Assembly: GCF_024662235.1 (NCBI RefSeq)
Contig: NZ_CP096276.1
Coordinates: 3,658,001-3,722,000, forward strand
Reading direction: 5' to 3'
DNA from: Pimelobacter simplex
GTDB lineage: Bacteria > Actinomycetota > Actinomycetes > Propionibacteriales > Nocardioidaceae
Length of the DNA: 64,000 nt
Below, in pieces: positions 19,462 to 29,147 of the stretch. The position numbers and the translations under genes were made by a program. The notes under the pieces are model-generated. The model ran no database searches and was not told where the DNA came from. It saw nothing but the letters and a program-made list of their open reading frames with translations. Position 1 is the stretch's first letter. The number at the start of each line of letters is the position of its first letter.

Positions 19462-20105
19462 CCTGGCCGGCCCTCGCGCTGACCCTGGCCGGGTCGCGCC
19501 TCGACCCACCGCTCGACCCGAGCGGCGACGAGGCGCGCGGTGCGCTGCGCCGCGAGCTGGCTCGCCCGGAGTACCACGACACCGACCTGCTCGAGCGGCT
19601 CGACCGCTGGCTCGGACGGCTCATCGACAACACCGTCGGCGCGGCCTCCGGCTCCTCGCCGGTGATGGCCGTCATCGCGACCCTGGTCGTCCTGGCCCTG
19701 GCCGGCGCCGTGCTGTTCCTGGTCAGCCGGGCCCGGGCCACCGCCCGCGGCACCGCCGCGGCCCGGCCCGCGCTGGGCGGCGAGGTGATCAGCGCCGACG
19801 AGCTGCGCGCCCGCGCCGAGGCGGCGCTCGCCGCCGGGGACCCCTCGGCCGCGCTCGTCGACGCCTTCCGCGCGGTCGCCGTGCGCCAGGTCGAGCGGGG
19901 CCGGATCGAGGACCTCCCCCAGGCCACGGCGCACGAGCTGGCCGGCGCGCTCGGCACGGTCTTCCCCGAGCGGCGCGGTGCGGTCCTGCGCGGCGCGGAC
20001 CTCTTCGACGAGGTGCTCTACGGCGAGCGGCCGGCCAGCGCCGACCAGGCCCGCGACCTGCTCGCGCTCGACGAGGCCCTCGGCGGACGGGCGGTACGCC
20101 GGTGA
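19458..20105 (+). CDS. DUF4129 domain protein
   Basis: A 215-residue membrane protein with one central transmembrane helix at residues about 68-92. The N-terminal segment has LARPEYHDTDLLERLDRWL, and the C-terminal cytosolic domain has the DUF4129 pattern: repeated Ala-rich helices, AVRQVERGRIEDLPQATAHELA and FDEVLYGERPAS. DUF4129 proteins accompany MoxR/DUF58/DUF4350 clusters and some transglutaminase proteins; no activity is known. The start overlaps the preceding stop as ATGA, and the stop overlaps the next GTG start. Confidence 0.75.
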   Translation: MTWPALALTLAGSRLDPPLDPSGDEARGALRRELARPEYHDTDLLERLDRWLGRLIDNTVGAASGSSPVMAVIATLVVLALAGAVLFLVSRARATARGTAAARPALGGEVISADELRARAEAALAAGDPSAALVDAFRAVAVRQVERGRIEDLPQATAHELAGALGTVFPERRGAVLRGADLFDEVLYGERPASADQARDLLALDEALGGRAVRR

Positions 20106-21282
20106 GCGCGCCCGTCCTCGACTCCCCCGCCGCCGCGAGCACCCCGGCCGGCGGTGCCCGGCGCCGCCGACCGCCCGCCTGGGTGGTGCTCACCGTCGCG
20201 GTCGTGCTCGCGCTGGTCGTGGGCGCCTGGGTCTCACGCGACGGCGAGAAGTACGCCGGCCTGGCCGACCCCCGCAACCCCAAGCCCGACGGCGCGCAGG
20301 CGCTGGCCCGGGTGCTCGCCGACCAGGGCGTCGAGGTGACCATCGCCCGCTCCGCCGCGGAGCTCGACGACGTCGACGTACGCCGCGAGGCCACCGTCGT
20401 GGTCACCCGGCCCGACCAGCTCACGCGCAGCACCCTGGAGCGACTGCGCCGCCACGTGGGCCCGGCGCGCGTGGTGCTCGTCGAGCCGTCGTACGGGCTG
20501 GTGCAGCAGATCGACCCGGACCTGAGCACGCTCCCCGTCTCGCCGAGCACCGGGCACGCCGTCGAGGCCGACTGCGCGCCGCTCGCCGGCGTCGACCTCG
20601 ACGGGCTGCGGCTCGAGGTGGACGACGCGACGGCCTACAACGGGACCGGCTGCTTCACCCGCGAGCTCGGCCCCATCCTGCGCACGGTGCGCGACGCCGA
20701 CGGCGAGCTGGTGCTCTTCGGCGCCGCCCAGGCGCTGACCAACGACCAGGTCACCCGCGCCGACAACGCCGCGATCGCGCTGCGTCTGCTCGGCCAGGAC
20801 GAGCAGCTCGTCTGGTACGTGCCCGACCCCGCCGACGCCGCTCCGGGCGACGCGGTGAGCCTCGGCTCGCTGCTGCCCGACTGGCTGGTGCCGGGGCTGT
20901 GGATGGTCCTCCTGGCCGGGATCGGCCTGATCTGCTGGCGCTTCCGCCGGCTCGGGCCGCTGACGACCGAGCCGCTGCCGGTCGTCGTCCGGGCCGTCGA
21001 GACCACGCGCAGCCGCGGCCGGATGTACCGGCGCAGCGGCGACCGGGCCCACGCCGCGCACGCCCTGCGCCGCGCCGCGCGCACCGACCTGGCCGGCCTG
21101 CTGGGGCTCGACCGCCGGGCCGCGCCCGCTGCCGTCGTCGAGGCCGCGGCCCGCCACCTCGGCACCCCCGTCGAGAGCGTCGCCGCGCTGCTCGACGACC
21201 ACCGACCACCCCCGGCGAACGACCAGGAGCTGGTCCGGCTCGCCCAGGACCTGGCCCTACTGAGGAGAGAGGTACGACGCGC

Positions 21283-21286
<4 letters not shown>
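20102..21286 (+). CDS. DUF4350 domain protein
   Basis: A 394-residue protein starting at GTG 20102, overlapping the DUF4129 stop (GTGA). An N-terminal transmembrane helix (residues about 22-40) precedes an extracytoplasmic domain with the DUF4350 features YAGLADPRNPKPDGAQALARVL and a later VVVTRPDQL. A second transmembrane helix (about 262-280) precedes a cytosolic tail. The tail holds MYRRSGDRAHAAHALRRAA and a small helical region. The family resembles GATase-like and ABC-associated periplasmic domains but has no demonstrated function. It lies between DUF4129 and MoxR, with ATGA overlap to the latter. Confidence 0.78.
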
Positions 21287-22269
<983 letters not shown>

Positions 22270-22282
22270 GGCAGCCCGACCC

Positions 22283-23620
22283 ATGACGATCTCCGGCCGG
22301 GTACCGCTGCTGCTCCTGCTCGGGGTGGCGGCGGTCGTGCTGCGCCCCTCGGGCGGCACGGTTCTGCTCTGGCTGCTCGGCGTGCTCCTCCTGGCCGGGC
22401 TCGACCTGCTGCTCACCCCGGGCCCCACGTCGATCGGGCTGACCCGGCGCCCGCCGGGCACGGTCCGCCTCGGCGACCCGGCCACGTCGGTCCTCGTCGT
22501 GGCCAACACCGGCGCGCGCCGCGTGCACCTCCAGGTCCGCGACGCCTGGCAGCCCTCGGCCGGCGCCGGCACCAACCGCTTCCGGCTGCACCTCCCGGCC
22601 GGCGACCAGCGCCGGCTGACCACGCCCCTGCTCCCCCGCCGCCGCGGCGACCTGCGCGCCGCCGGGGTCACCGTCCGCTCCTGGGGACCGCTCGGGCTCA
22701 CCGCCCGCCAGCGCACGTTCGACGTACCGGGGGCGGTGCGGGCGCTGCCTCCCTTCGACTCCCGCAAGCACCTGCCCTCGCGGCTCGCCCGGCTGCGCGA
22801 GCTCGACGGGCGCGCCGCCGTACGGGTGCGGGGACAGGGCACCGAGTTCGACTCGCTGCGCGAGTACGTCCGCGGCGACGACGTCCGCTCCATCGACTGG
22901 CGCGCCTCGGCCCGCAGCCCCCACGTCGTCGTCCGCACCTGGCAGCCCGAGCGCGACCGCCGCGTCGTCCTCGTCCTCGACACCTCGCGCACCTCCGCCG
23001 GCCGGGTCGCCCGGGTCGCGGGCGAGGCCGAGACCGACGGCATGCCCCGCCTCGACGCCGCCATGGACGCCGCCCTCCTCCTCGGCGCCCTCGCCTCGCG
23101 GGCCGGGGACCGCATCGACTTCGCCGCCGGCGACCGCCGGGTCCGCGCCCGCCAGCGCCTCCACGGCGTCCGCGACGTCGCCGCCCGCCTCCAGGAGCAG
23201 ATGGCCGACCTCGACCCCACCCTCGTCGAGGCCGACTGGGACCTGCTCGCCGGCGCGGTCCAGGGCTTCGGGCGCCAGCGCGCGCTCGTCGTCCTGCTGA
23301 CGGCGCTCGAGCCCTCGGCCATCGCCGACGGCCTGCTCCCCGTCCTCCCGGCCCTGACCCGGCACCACCGCGTCGTCGTCGCCTCGGTCCGCGACCCCGA
23401 GCTCACCCGCCTCGCCGAGGCCGCCGACGACCCCGCGCTCGCCCCCACCGCCGACACCGTCTACGACGCCGCCGCGGCCGCCCAGGAGCTGCACCGCCGC
23501 GACCGGATGCGCGCGGTGCTCCAGCGCCTCGGCGTCGACGTCGTGGACGCCGACGCGGAGAGCCTGCCGCCGGCCCTGGCCGACCACTACCTCGCGCTCA
23601 AGGCCCAGGGCCTGCTCTGA
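22283..23620 (+). CDS. DUF58 domain protein (first module)
   Basis: A 445-residue protein with two N-terminal transmembrane helices (residues about 5-50), a beta-rich extracytoplasmic or linker region, and the DUF58 core around FDSLREYVRGDDVRSIDWRA (residues 190-210). A VWA-like fold follows with VLVLDTSRTS. DUF58 proteins are the usual partners of MoxR ATPases. ATG 22283 lies 13 nt after the moxR stop; GGTGTG-like ribosome sites are absent, so coupling is likely. The gene ends just before the repeat hairpin at 23626. Confidence 0.85.
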   Translation: MTISGRVPLLLLLGVAAVVLRPSGGTVLLWLLGVLLLAGLDLLLTPGPTSIGLTRRPPGTVRLGDPATSVLVVANTGARRVHLQVRDAWQPSAGAGTNRFRLHLPAGDQRRLTTPLLPRRRGDLRAAGVTVRSWGPLGLTARQRTFDVPGAVRALPPFDSRKHLPSRLARLRELDGRAAVRVRGQGTEFDSLREYVRGDDVRSIDWRASARSPHVVVRTWQPERDRRVVLVLDTSRTSAGRVARVAGEAETDGMPRLDAAMDAALLLGALASRAGDRIDFAAGDRRVRARQRLHGVRDVAARLQEQMADLDPTLVEADWDLLAGAVQGFGRQRALVVLLTALEPSAIADGLLPVLPALTRHHRVVVASVRDPELTRLAEAADDPALAPTADTVYDAAAAAQELHRRDRMRAVLQRLGVDVVDADAESLPPALADHYLALKAQGLL

Positions 23621-23625
23621 GCCTT

Positions 23626-23711
23626 CGCGAAGTGCGCCGGTTGCTGGTCCGAGGTGCGGATGTTGCACCAGCAACCGGCGCACTTCGGACCAGCAACCCC
23701 CGCACTTCGCG
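23626..23711. repeat. Inverted repeat with one left arm and two alternative right arms
   Basis: The left arm 23629-23648 is perfectly complementary to 23667-23686 (20 bp). A second right arm at 23687-23711 matches the 25-nt left arm 23626-23650 at 23 of 25 positions. The left arm can therefore pair with either, but not both. A small 5-bp hairpin (23653-23657 with 23665-23669) sits in the first loop. The element fills the gap between the convergent DUF58 and SpoIIM genes, so it may act as a two-way terminator, or be one copy of a dispersed repeat family. Confidence 0.75.
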
Positions 23712-23717
23712 GAGGGG

Positions 23718-24722
23718 TCAGGCCTGGGCGGCGACCCGGTCCTCGAGCAGCGCCGCCGAGACGTCGCCGGTCTCGCCGCGCGAGGCGGCCGCCCGCCCGA
23801 CCACGAACACGTAGGCCAGGAAGACCACCTCGGCCAGCACCCCGATCGCGATCCGCGCCCACGTCGGCAGCGGCGAGGGCGTCACGAAGGCCTCGATCAC
23901 GCCGCTGATCGCGAGCACCACGGCCAGGCCGAGCGCCACGGTGACGGCGGTACGGCCGGCGCGCGCGAGCGATCCGGCCCGGGAGAGCGAGCCGGGCTCG
24001 ATCCACGACCAGAACAGGCGCAGGCCGACCCCGCCGGCGACGAAGACGCAGGTGAGCTCGAGCAGGCCGTGCGGGAGGATCAGGCCCCAGAACAGGTCGC
24101 CGCGGTCGTGGCGGACCATGATCGAGCCGACGATCGCGAGGTTGGCGACGTTCTGGAAGAGCAGCCACAGGACCGGGAGGCCGAGGATGCCCAGGGCGAT
24201 GCACAGCGCACTCACCCAGGCGTTGTTGAGCCAGACGTGGGCGGCGAAGGCGCCGGCGGCGTTCTCGCTGTAGTAGCTCTCGAAGTCGTTGTTGACGAGC
24301 TGGTCGACCTGCTCGGGCGAGAGCAGGTTCTGCTCGACCGCGGGGTGCTGGGCGAGCCAGATCATCACGATCCCGGTGACGAGGACGTTGCCCGCCAGGC
24401 AGCCGAGCCACCACCAGCGCAGGCGGTAGAGCGCGGCGGGGAACTGCTCGGTGAAGAACCTGCCGACCCCGCGCCAGCTCGGGACGCGGGCGGCGAGCAT
24501 CGCGATGCGGGCCCGGCCCAGGAGCGAGGAGAGGTGGGCGACGAGCTCACCGTCCGGCGCCGAGGTCCGTACGACGGACAGGTGCGTCGCGACCTGCTGG
24601 TAGCGGTCGACCAGCTCGTCCGCCTCGGCCCCCGTCCGGCGCCGGAGCCGCACGAGCTCCTCGAGCCGCACCCACGAGCGCGCATGGGCAGCGACGTAGG
24701 CGTCGAGATCGATCCGCGGCAC
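23718..24722 (-). CDS. Stage II sporulation protein M family membrane protein
   Basis: A 334-residue product with a helical cytosolic N-terminus (LEELVRLRRRTGAEADELVDRY and following), then about six transmembrane helices. The SpoIIM-type loop YSENAAGAFAAHVWLNNAWVSA and later LPHGLLELT are family landmarks. In spore formers SpoIIM belongs to a peptidoglycan-hydrolase complex. In actinobacteria homologues lie beside RDD, MoxR and DUF58 genes as here, with unknown role. GTG 24722 is preferred, and GTG 24728 is also in frame. It is divergent from the RDD gene over 45 bp, so both promoters must be compressed into that spacer. Confidence 0.85.
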   Translation of the reverse strand: MPRIDLDAYVAAHARSWVRLEELVRLRRRTGAEADELVDRYQQVATHLSVVRTSAPDGELVAHLSSLLGRARIAMLAARVPSWRGVGRFFTEQFPAALYRLRWWWLGCLAGNVLVTGIVMIWLAQHPAVEQNLLSPEQVDQLVNNDFESYYSENAAGAFAAHVWLNNAWVSALCIALGILGLPVLWLLFQNVANLAIVGSIMVRHDRGDLFWGLILPHGLLELTCVFVAGGVGLRLFWSWIEPGSLSRAGSLARAGRTAVTVALGLAVVLAISGVIEAFVTPSPLPTWARIAIGVLAEVVFLAYVFVVGRAAASRGETGDVSAALLEDRVAAQA

Positions 24723-24767
24723 GCGCACAGCGTACGGGGCGCCCGGCGGTGTGGCAGGCTGCCACCG

Positions 24768-25580
24768 ATGCCCGCCGCCGACTTCGCCACCGTCACCGCC
24801 GACGACCTCGTCACCGGCGAGGGAGTCGCGCTCGACCTCCCGGCGGCGTCGCTGGGCCTGCGGATGGCGAGCGGGCTGATCGACGTGGTGGTCACGCTGG
24901 TGGCGTTCGTGGCGGCGTACCTGCTGCTGGTGATCGCCGCGGCGCTGACCCGGGACGAGGCGGCCATCGGCTTCGCGGTGGTGCTGACGTCGGTGCTGGT
25001 GTTCCTGGCGCTGCCGACGGCGCTCGAGACGTTCACCCGCGGCCGCACGATCGGCAAGCTCGCCCTGGGCCTGCGCACGGTGCGCGACGACGGCGGGCCG
25101 ATCAGCTTCCAGCACGCGCTGGTGCGCTCGCTCATCGGGTTCGTCGAGATCTACGCGTTCTCGGGGGTGCCCGCCTTCTTCTCGATCATGCTGAGCACGC
25201 GCGGCAAGCGGCTGGGCGACTACGCCGCCGGCACCTACGTCGTGCGCGAGCGGGTGCCGCTGCGGCTGCCCCCGCCGCCGCCGATGCCGCCCCAGCTCGC
25301 CGCGTGGGCCCGTCGTACCGACCTCGGGACGCTGCCGACCGGCACCGCCCTGGCGGTCCGGCAGTACCTCGGCCGGTTGGGCACGCTCGACCCGGCCTCG
25401 CGGGACCGGATCGGCCGGCTGCTGCTGACCGACGTGCTCCCCCACGTCGCACCCGCCCCGCCGCCCGGCGTACCGCCCGAGATGGTGCTGGGGGCGATCA
25501 TCGCCGAGCGCCGCGAGCGGGACCTGGCCCGGCTGCGCCGCGACGACGAGCTGCGGGCCCGGCTGCTCACCGAGGGGTGA
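24768..25580 (+). CDS. RDD family membrane protein
   Basis: A 270-residue protein. The RDD domain spans residues about 28-165 with transmembrane helices at about 35-60, 70-90 and 125-150. It has TRGRTIGKLALGLRTVRDDGG and a conserved Arg/Asp pattern, including KRLGDYAAGTYVVRE at its end. A Pro-rich linker (PPPPPMPPQ) leads to a helical C-terminal domain of about 90 residues rich in Arg and Leu, unusual for the short RDD proteins. Function unknown. It opens the second MoxR module, 29 nt before its MoxR gene. Confidence 0.82.
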   Translation: MPAADFATVTADDLVTGEGVALDLPAASLGLRMASGLIDVVVTLVAFVAAYLLLVIAAALTRDEAAIGFAVVLTSVLVFLALPTALETFTRGRTIGKLALGLRTVRDDGGPISFQHALVRSLIGFVEIYAFSGVPAFFSIMLSTRGKRLGDYAAGTYVVRERVPLRLPPPPPMPPQLAAWARRTDLGTLPTGTALAVRQYLGRLGTLDPASRDRIGRLLLTDVLPHVAPAPPPGVPPEMVLGAIIAERRERDLARLRRDDELRARLLTEG

Positions 25581-25609
25581 ACGCGGAGCGGCTGGGTAGA
25601 TTCGGCGGC

Positions 25610-26644
25610 ATGACCCACGCCACCGCCACCCGGCGTACGCCCGAGGACCCGAGCACGCCCCTCACGGCCGCCGAGCTGAGCCGGGCCTCCGAGGCGATCG
25701 AGAGGGTCTCCGAGACGTTCTCCAGCCGGGTCGTGGGCCAGCGCCGGGTCCGTACGGCGCTCCTGGTCACGCTGCTCTCCGAGGGCCACATCCTGCTCGA
25801 GAGCGTCCCCGGCCTGGCCAAGACGCTCGCCGCGTCGACGCTGGCCCACGCGGTCAGCGCGCGGTTCACCCGGATCCAGTGCACGCCGGACCTGCTGCCC
25901 GCCGACATCATCGGCACCCAGGTCTACGACCCGCGCAGCCACGAGTTCGAGACCCAGCTCGGCCCGGTGCACGCCAACGTCGTCCTGCTCGACGAGATCA
26001 ACCGGGCCAGCGCCAAGACGCAGTCGGCGCTGCTCGAGGCGATGCAGGAGCGGCAGACGTCGATCGCCGGCACGGTGCACCGCCTGCCCGACCCGTTCAT
26101 GGTGCTGGCCACCCAGAACCCCATCGAGGAAGAGGGCACCTACGTCCTCCCCCGTGCCCAGATGGACCGCTTCCTGCTCAAGGAGGTCGTCGACTACCCC
26201 ACCGAGGACGACGAGCTGATGGTCCTCGAGCGCATCGACGACGGCACGCTCGGCCAGCACATGACCGAGGTCGAGCCGGTCATCACCACCACCGAGGTGG
26301 CCGAGCTCCAAGAGCTCGTCCGCCGCGTGTACGTCGACCCGGCGATCCGCCGCTACGTCGTCTCCCTCGTCCGCGCGACCCGCGACGTCACCGGTGTCCT
26401 GGGCCCCGAGCTCGGCGAGTACGTCGAGATCGGCTCCAGCCCGCGCGGCTCGATCGCCTTCTTCCAGGCCGCGCGCGCGATGGCCGTCGTCCAGGGACGG
26501 CACTACGTCATCCCCGAGGACATCCGCGAGCTGCGCCACAGCGTCCTGCGCCACCGGATCCACCTCAGCTTCGAGGCGCTCGCCGACCGGGTCCAGCCGG
26601 AGACCGTCATCGACGCGGTGTTCCGGGCGGTCCCCACCCCGTGA
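25610..26644 (+). CDS. MoxR-family AAA+ ATPase (second module)
   Basis: A 344-residue AAA+ protein paralogous to that at 21283 but clearly divergent. Walker A reads ESVPGLAKT with Ser at the usual first Gly position, Walker B VVLLDEIN, sensor 1 ATQNPIEEEGTY, and a lid with SSPRGSIAFFQAARA. It belongs to the MoxR proper type found with Bat-like VWA proteins. The start ATG 25610 lies 29 nt after the RDD stop; upstream frames are noise. It is followed after 7 nt by its DUF58 partner, and the two probably act with the downstream VWA proteins at the membrane. Confidence 0.9.
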   Translation: MTHATATRRTPEDPSTPLTAAELSRASEAIERVSETFSSRVVGQRRVRTALLVTLLSEGHILLESVPGLAKTLAASTLAHAVSARFTRIQCTPDLLPADIIGTQVYDPRSHEFETQLGPVHANVVLLDEINRASAKTQSALLEAMQERQTSIAGTVHRLPDPFMVLATQNPIEEEGTYVLPRAQMDRFLLKEVVDYPTEDDELMVLERIDDGTLGQHMTEVEPVITTTEVAELQELVRRVYVDPAIRRYVVSLVRATRDVTGVLGPELGEYVEIGSSPRGSIAFFQAARAMAVVQGRHYVIPEDIRELRHSVLRHRIHLSFEALADRVQPETVIDAVFRAVPTP

Positions 26645-26651
26645 GTCCCGC

Positions 26652-27542
26652 ATGACGGCCCACCTCACCCGCATCCGCAGCCGGCTCGCGATCCACGCGC
26701 ACCGCAAGGTCCGCGGCCTGCTCGAGGGCGAGTACGCCGCGATCCACGCCGGGCGCGGCATCGACTTCAACGACCTGCGCGAGTACGTCCGCGGCGACGA
26801 CGTCAAGGACATCGACTGGAAGGCGTCAGCCCGCAGCCGCCAGCTCCTGGTCAAGCGCTACGTCGCCGAGCGCAAGCACACGGTGCTGCTGTGCATCTCG
26901 ACCGGGCGCAGCATGGCCGCGCTCAACGACGCCGCCGTCGCCAAGCGCGAGCTCGCCGTCCTCGTGGCCGGCGTGATGGGTCACCTCGCCGTCCAGCACG
27001 GCGACCTGGTCGGCCTCGTGCACGGCAACGCCGCGTCCTGCCGTGCCGAGCGGCCCGGCGGCGGCGACCTGCACCTGGAGCGGCTGCTCGGCGCGGCGTA
27101 CGACGCGATCCGGCCCGACGGCCCGCCCGGTGACCTGGCCACGCTGCTGCGCCACGTCGTGCGGACGGTGCGCCGGCGCACCATCCTCGTGGTCGTCACC
27201 GACGAGACCGCGCTCGCCGAGGACGCCATCGCCCTGCTGCGGCGGCTGAGCGTCCAGCACGAGGTGCTCTTCGTGACCCTGGGCGACCTCGACCCGACCC
27301 TGCCCGCCGTCGCCGGCCGGCGCCTGGTCGACATCGACGCCGGCGCCGAGGTGCCCGGCTGGCTGCGCCGCGACGAGCGCCTGCGCCGCGAGTACGCCGC
27401 CCTGGTCGACGACGAGGCGCAGCGGCTGCGCCGCCGGCTCGACCAGCTCGGCATCGCCCAGGAGCTCGTCCGCGACCACGACGACGCGATCACCGCCGTG
27501 TTCCGGCTGCTGGAGAGGCACCGTCATGCCCGGCGACGCTAG
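26652..27542 (+). CDS. DUF58 domain protein (second module)
   Basis: A 296-residue, wholly cytosolic DUF58 protein. It begins near IHAHRKVRGLLEGEYAAIHAG, then FNDLREYVRGDDVKDIDWKA (residues about 38-57), and a VWA-like segment with LCISTGRSMA. Unlike the first-module DUF58 it lacks the N-terminal membrane helices and the beta domain. It resembles the short DUF58 proteins of Bat operons. It overlaps the next gene by 17 nt, so translation is coupled. Confidence 0.86.
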   Translation: MTAHLTRIRSRLAIHAHRKVRGLLEGEYAAIHAGRGIDFNDLREYVRGDDVKDIDWKASARSRQLLVKRYVAERKHTVLLCISTGRSMAALNDAAVAKRELAVLVAGVMGHLAVQHGDLVGLVHGNAASCRAERPGGGDLHLERLLGAAYDAIRPDGPPGDLATLLRHVVRTVRRRTILVVVTDETALAEDAIALLRRLSVQHEVLFVTLGDLDPTLPAVAGRRLVDIDAGAEVPGWLRRDERLRREYAALVDDEAQRLRRRLDQLGIAQELVRDHDDAITAVFRLLERHRHARRR

Positions 27543-28098
27543 CCTCGCCGGAGCCGAGCGCGTCTTCGACGCCGTGCTGGGGGCAGCAAGCTGCCAGGGC
27601 GCGTCTCCCGCCGCGCTGCCGGCTGATCTCCCCGACGAGTTCACCGGCCCGGTCGCCTACGACGGCCGCTGGCTCTGGATCGCGGTCGCGCTCGCCGCGG
27701 CCGTCGTCCTCTACTACCTGCTCGCCTGGTGGTTCACCCGGCGGCCGCGGGTGCCGCGCCTGGAGCGCCTCGACGTCGACGTGCTCGACGTACGCCGGGC
27801 CCACCTCGACCTGATCGACCGGATCGACGCCCAGGTGCGCGCCGGTGACCTGGCGCCGCGGGCCGGCCACCAGCAGCTCAGCGAGGTGGTCCGCTCCTAC
27901 GTCGCCGCGGTGACGGTGCTGCCGGCGCGGACCATGGCGCTGGCCGACTTCCGGGCCCGTGCCCCGCGCGAGCTGGTCGCGGTCATCGAGCTCGTCTACC
28001 CGCCCGAGTTCGCGCCCGACGACGCCCTCGCGCGTGACCTGTTCGACACCGCCGTGGACCAGGCCCGGGGGCTCGTCGCCGACTGGAGCGCGGCCTGA
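27526..28098 (+). CDS. Single-pass membrane protein in the Bat-like operon (DUF4381-like position)
   Basis: A 190-residue protein with one transmembrane helix at residues about 44-66 (WLWIAVALAAAVVLYYLLAWW) and a helical cytosolic domain. The latter contains LDLIDRIDAQVRAGDLAPRAGHQQLSEVVRSYV-like helices (described, not quoted in full). Position between DUF58 and the first VWA gene matches the DUF4381 gene of Bat operons, and the shape fits, but sequence recognition is weak. It overlaps both neighbours (17 nt and 1 nt). Confidence 0.6.
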   Translation: MPGDASLAGAERVFDAVLGAASCQGASPAALPADLPDEFTGPVAYDGRWLWIAVALAAAVVLYYLLAWWFTRRPRVPRLERLDVDVLDVRRAHLDLIDRIDAQVRAGDLAPRAGHQQLSEVVRSYVAAVTVLPARTMALADFRARAPRELVAVIELVYPPEFAPDDALARDLFDTAVDQARGLVADWSAA

Positions 28099-29147
28099 TG
28101 TGGACCCGCGAGGACACCGGCTTCCACTGGCCCTGGCTGGTGGCGGTCCTCGGCGTGCTCGTGCTGGCGCTGCTCGTCGGGTGGCTGCTGCGCTGGCGGG
28201 CCCACCGGCCCGCGTCCGGCAGCGCGTCGTACGTCGCGCACGCGGGGCGGTTGCGCGCCCTCCCCCGCTACCGCGCGCTGGTCCGGCGCCAGGTGGTGCT
28301 CGGCACCTGCCTCACGCTGGCCGCGCTGGTGGCGTGCACCGGCGCGATCGTCGTCGCCGGCCGGGTCCAGGAGCGCCAGACCCTCGCGCAGTCCGACCGG
28401 ACCCGCGACATCGTCCTGTGCCTCGACGCGTCGGGATCGATGGCCGAGGTCGACCGCCAGGTGCTGCGCGAGTTCCGCACGATCGTCGACGGCCTGCGCG
28501 GCGAACGGGTCGGGCTGACCATCTGGAGCGGTGCGGCCATCACGATCTTCCCGCTCACCGACGACTACCAATATGTCGTCGACCAGCTCTACGAGGCCGA
28601 GAAGGCGTTCCGCGACGGCACCGTGATCAGCGACGACTACGCCGTCTTCACCGCCGGCACGGTCGTCGACTGGGACGTGCAGTCCCAGCTCGGCGACGGC
28701 CTCGCCTCGTGCGTGCAGCGCTTCGACCGCCGCGACGAGGACCGCACCCGCGCGATCGTGCTCGCCTCCGACAACGAGCCGGTCGGGACCGGCATCTACA
28801 ACGTCACCGAGGCCGCGCAGTACGCCGCCGACGAGAAGGTCGTCGTGCACGGCATCGCCGCGCCGCGCACCGCCGACCGGCCCGCCGCCGTACGGGAGTT
28901 CCGCACCGCGATGACCAGCACCGGCGGCACGTTCTCGCTGCTCGGCGACGACAACAGCGCGGGCTCGGTGGTGCGCGCCATCGACAGCCTGGAGGCGACG
29001 CCGATCGAGCGTCCGCCGATCGTCCAGATCTTCGACCGGCCGCGCCTCGGTACGGCGCTCGCCGGGATCGGCCTGCTCGGCCTGGCGCTCGTCTGGGCGG
29101 CCCAGGGCGCGCTCGCCCTGTGCGACCGACGCGGAGGTGCCCGGTGA
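28098..29147 (+). CDS. VWA domain membrane protein, BatA-like
   Basis: A 349-residue protein with N-terminal transmembrane helices (about 9-32 and 73-95). A von Willebrand A domain starts at about 110 with the intact MIDAS DASGS, and a further conserved Thr/Asp lies downstream. A C-terminal transmembrane helix is near 315-335. The MIDAS motif implies Mg-dependent binding to a partner, probably under control of the upstream MoxR ATPase (inference from Bat systems). The start shares one base with the previous stop (TGATG), and the stop overlaps the next GTG. Confidence 0.85.
   Translation: MWTREDTGFHWPWLVAVLGVLVLALLVGWLLRWRAHRPASGSASYVAHAGRLRALPRYRALVRRQVVLGTCLTLAALVACTGAIVVAGRVQERQTLAQSDRTRDIVLCLDASGSMAEVDRQVLREFRTIVDGLRGERVGLTIWSGAAITIFPLTDDYQYVVDQLYEAEKAFRDGTVISDDYAVFTAGTVVDWDVQSQLGDGLASCVQRFDRRDEDRTRAIVLASDNEPVGTGIYNVTEAAQYAADEKVVVHGIAAPRTADRPAAVREFRTAMTSTGGTFSLLGDDNSAGSVVRAIDSLEATPIERPPIVQIFDRPRLGTALAGIGLLGLALVWAAQGALALCDRRGGAR

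Noticed and set aside
23718..24722. Sporulation role for the SpoIIM-family gene
   Set aside because: No other sporulation genes are present, and homologues are common in non-sporulating actinobacteria.
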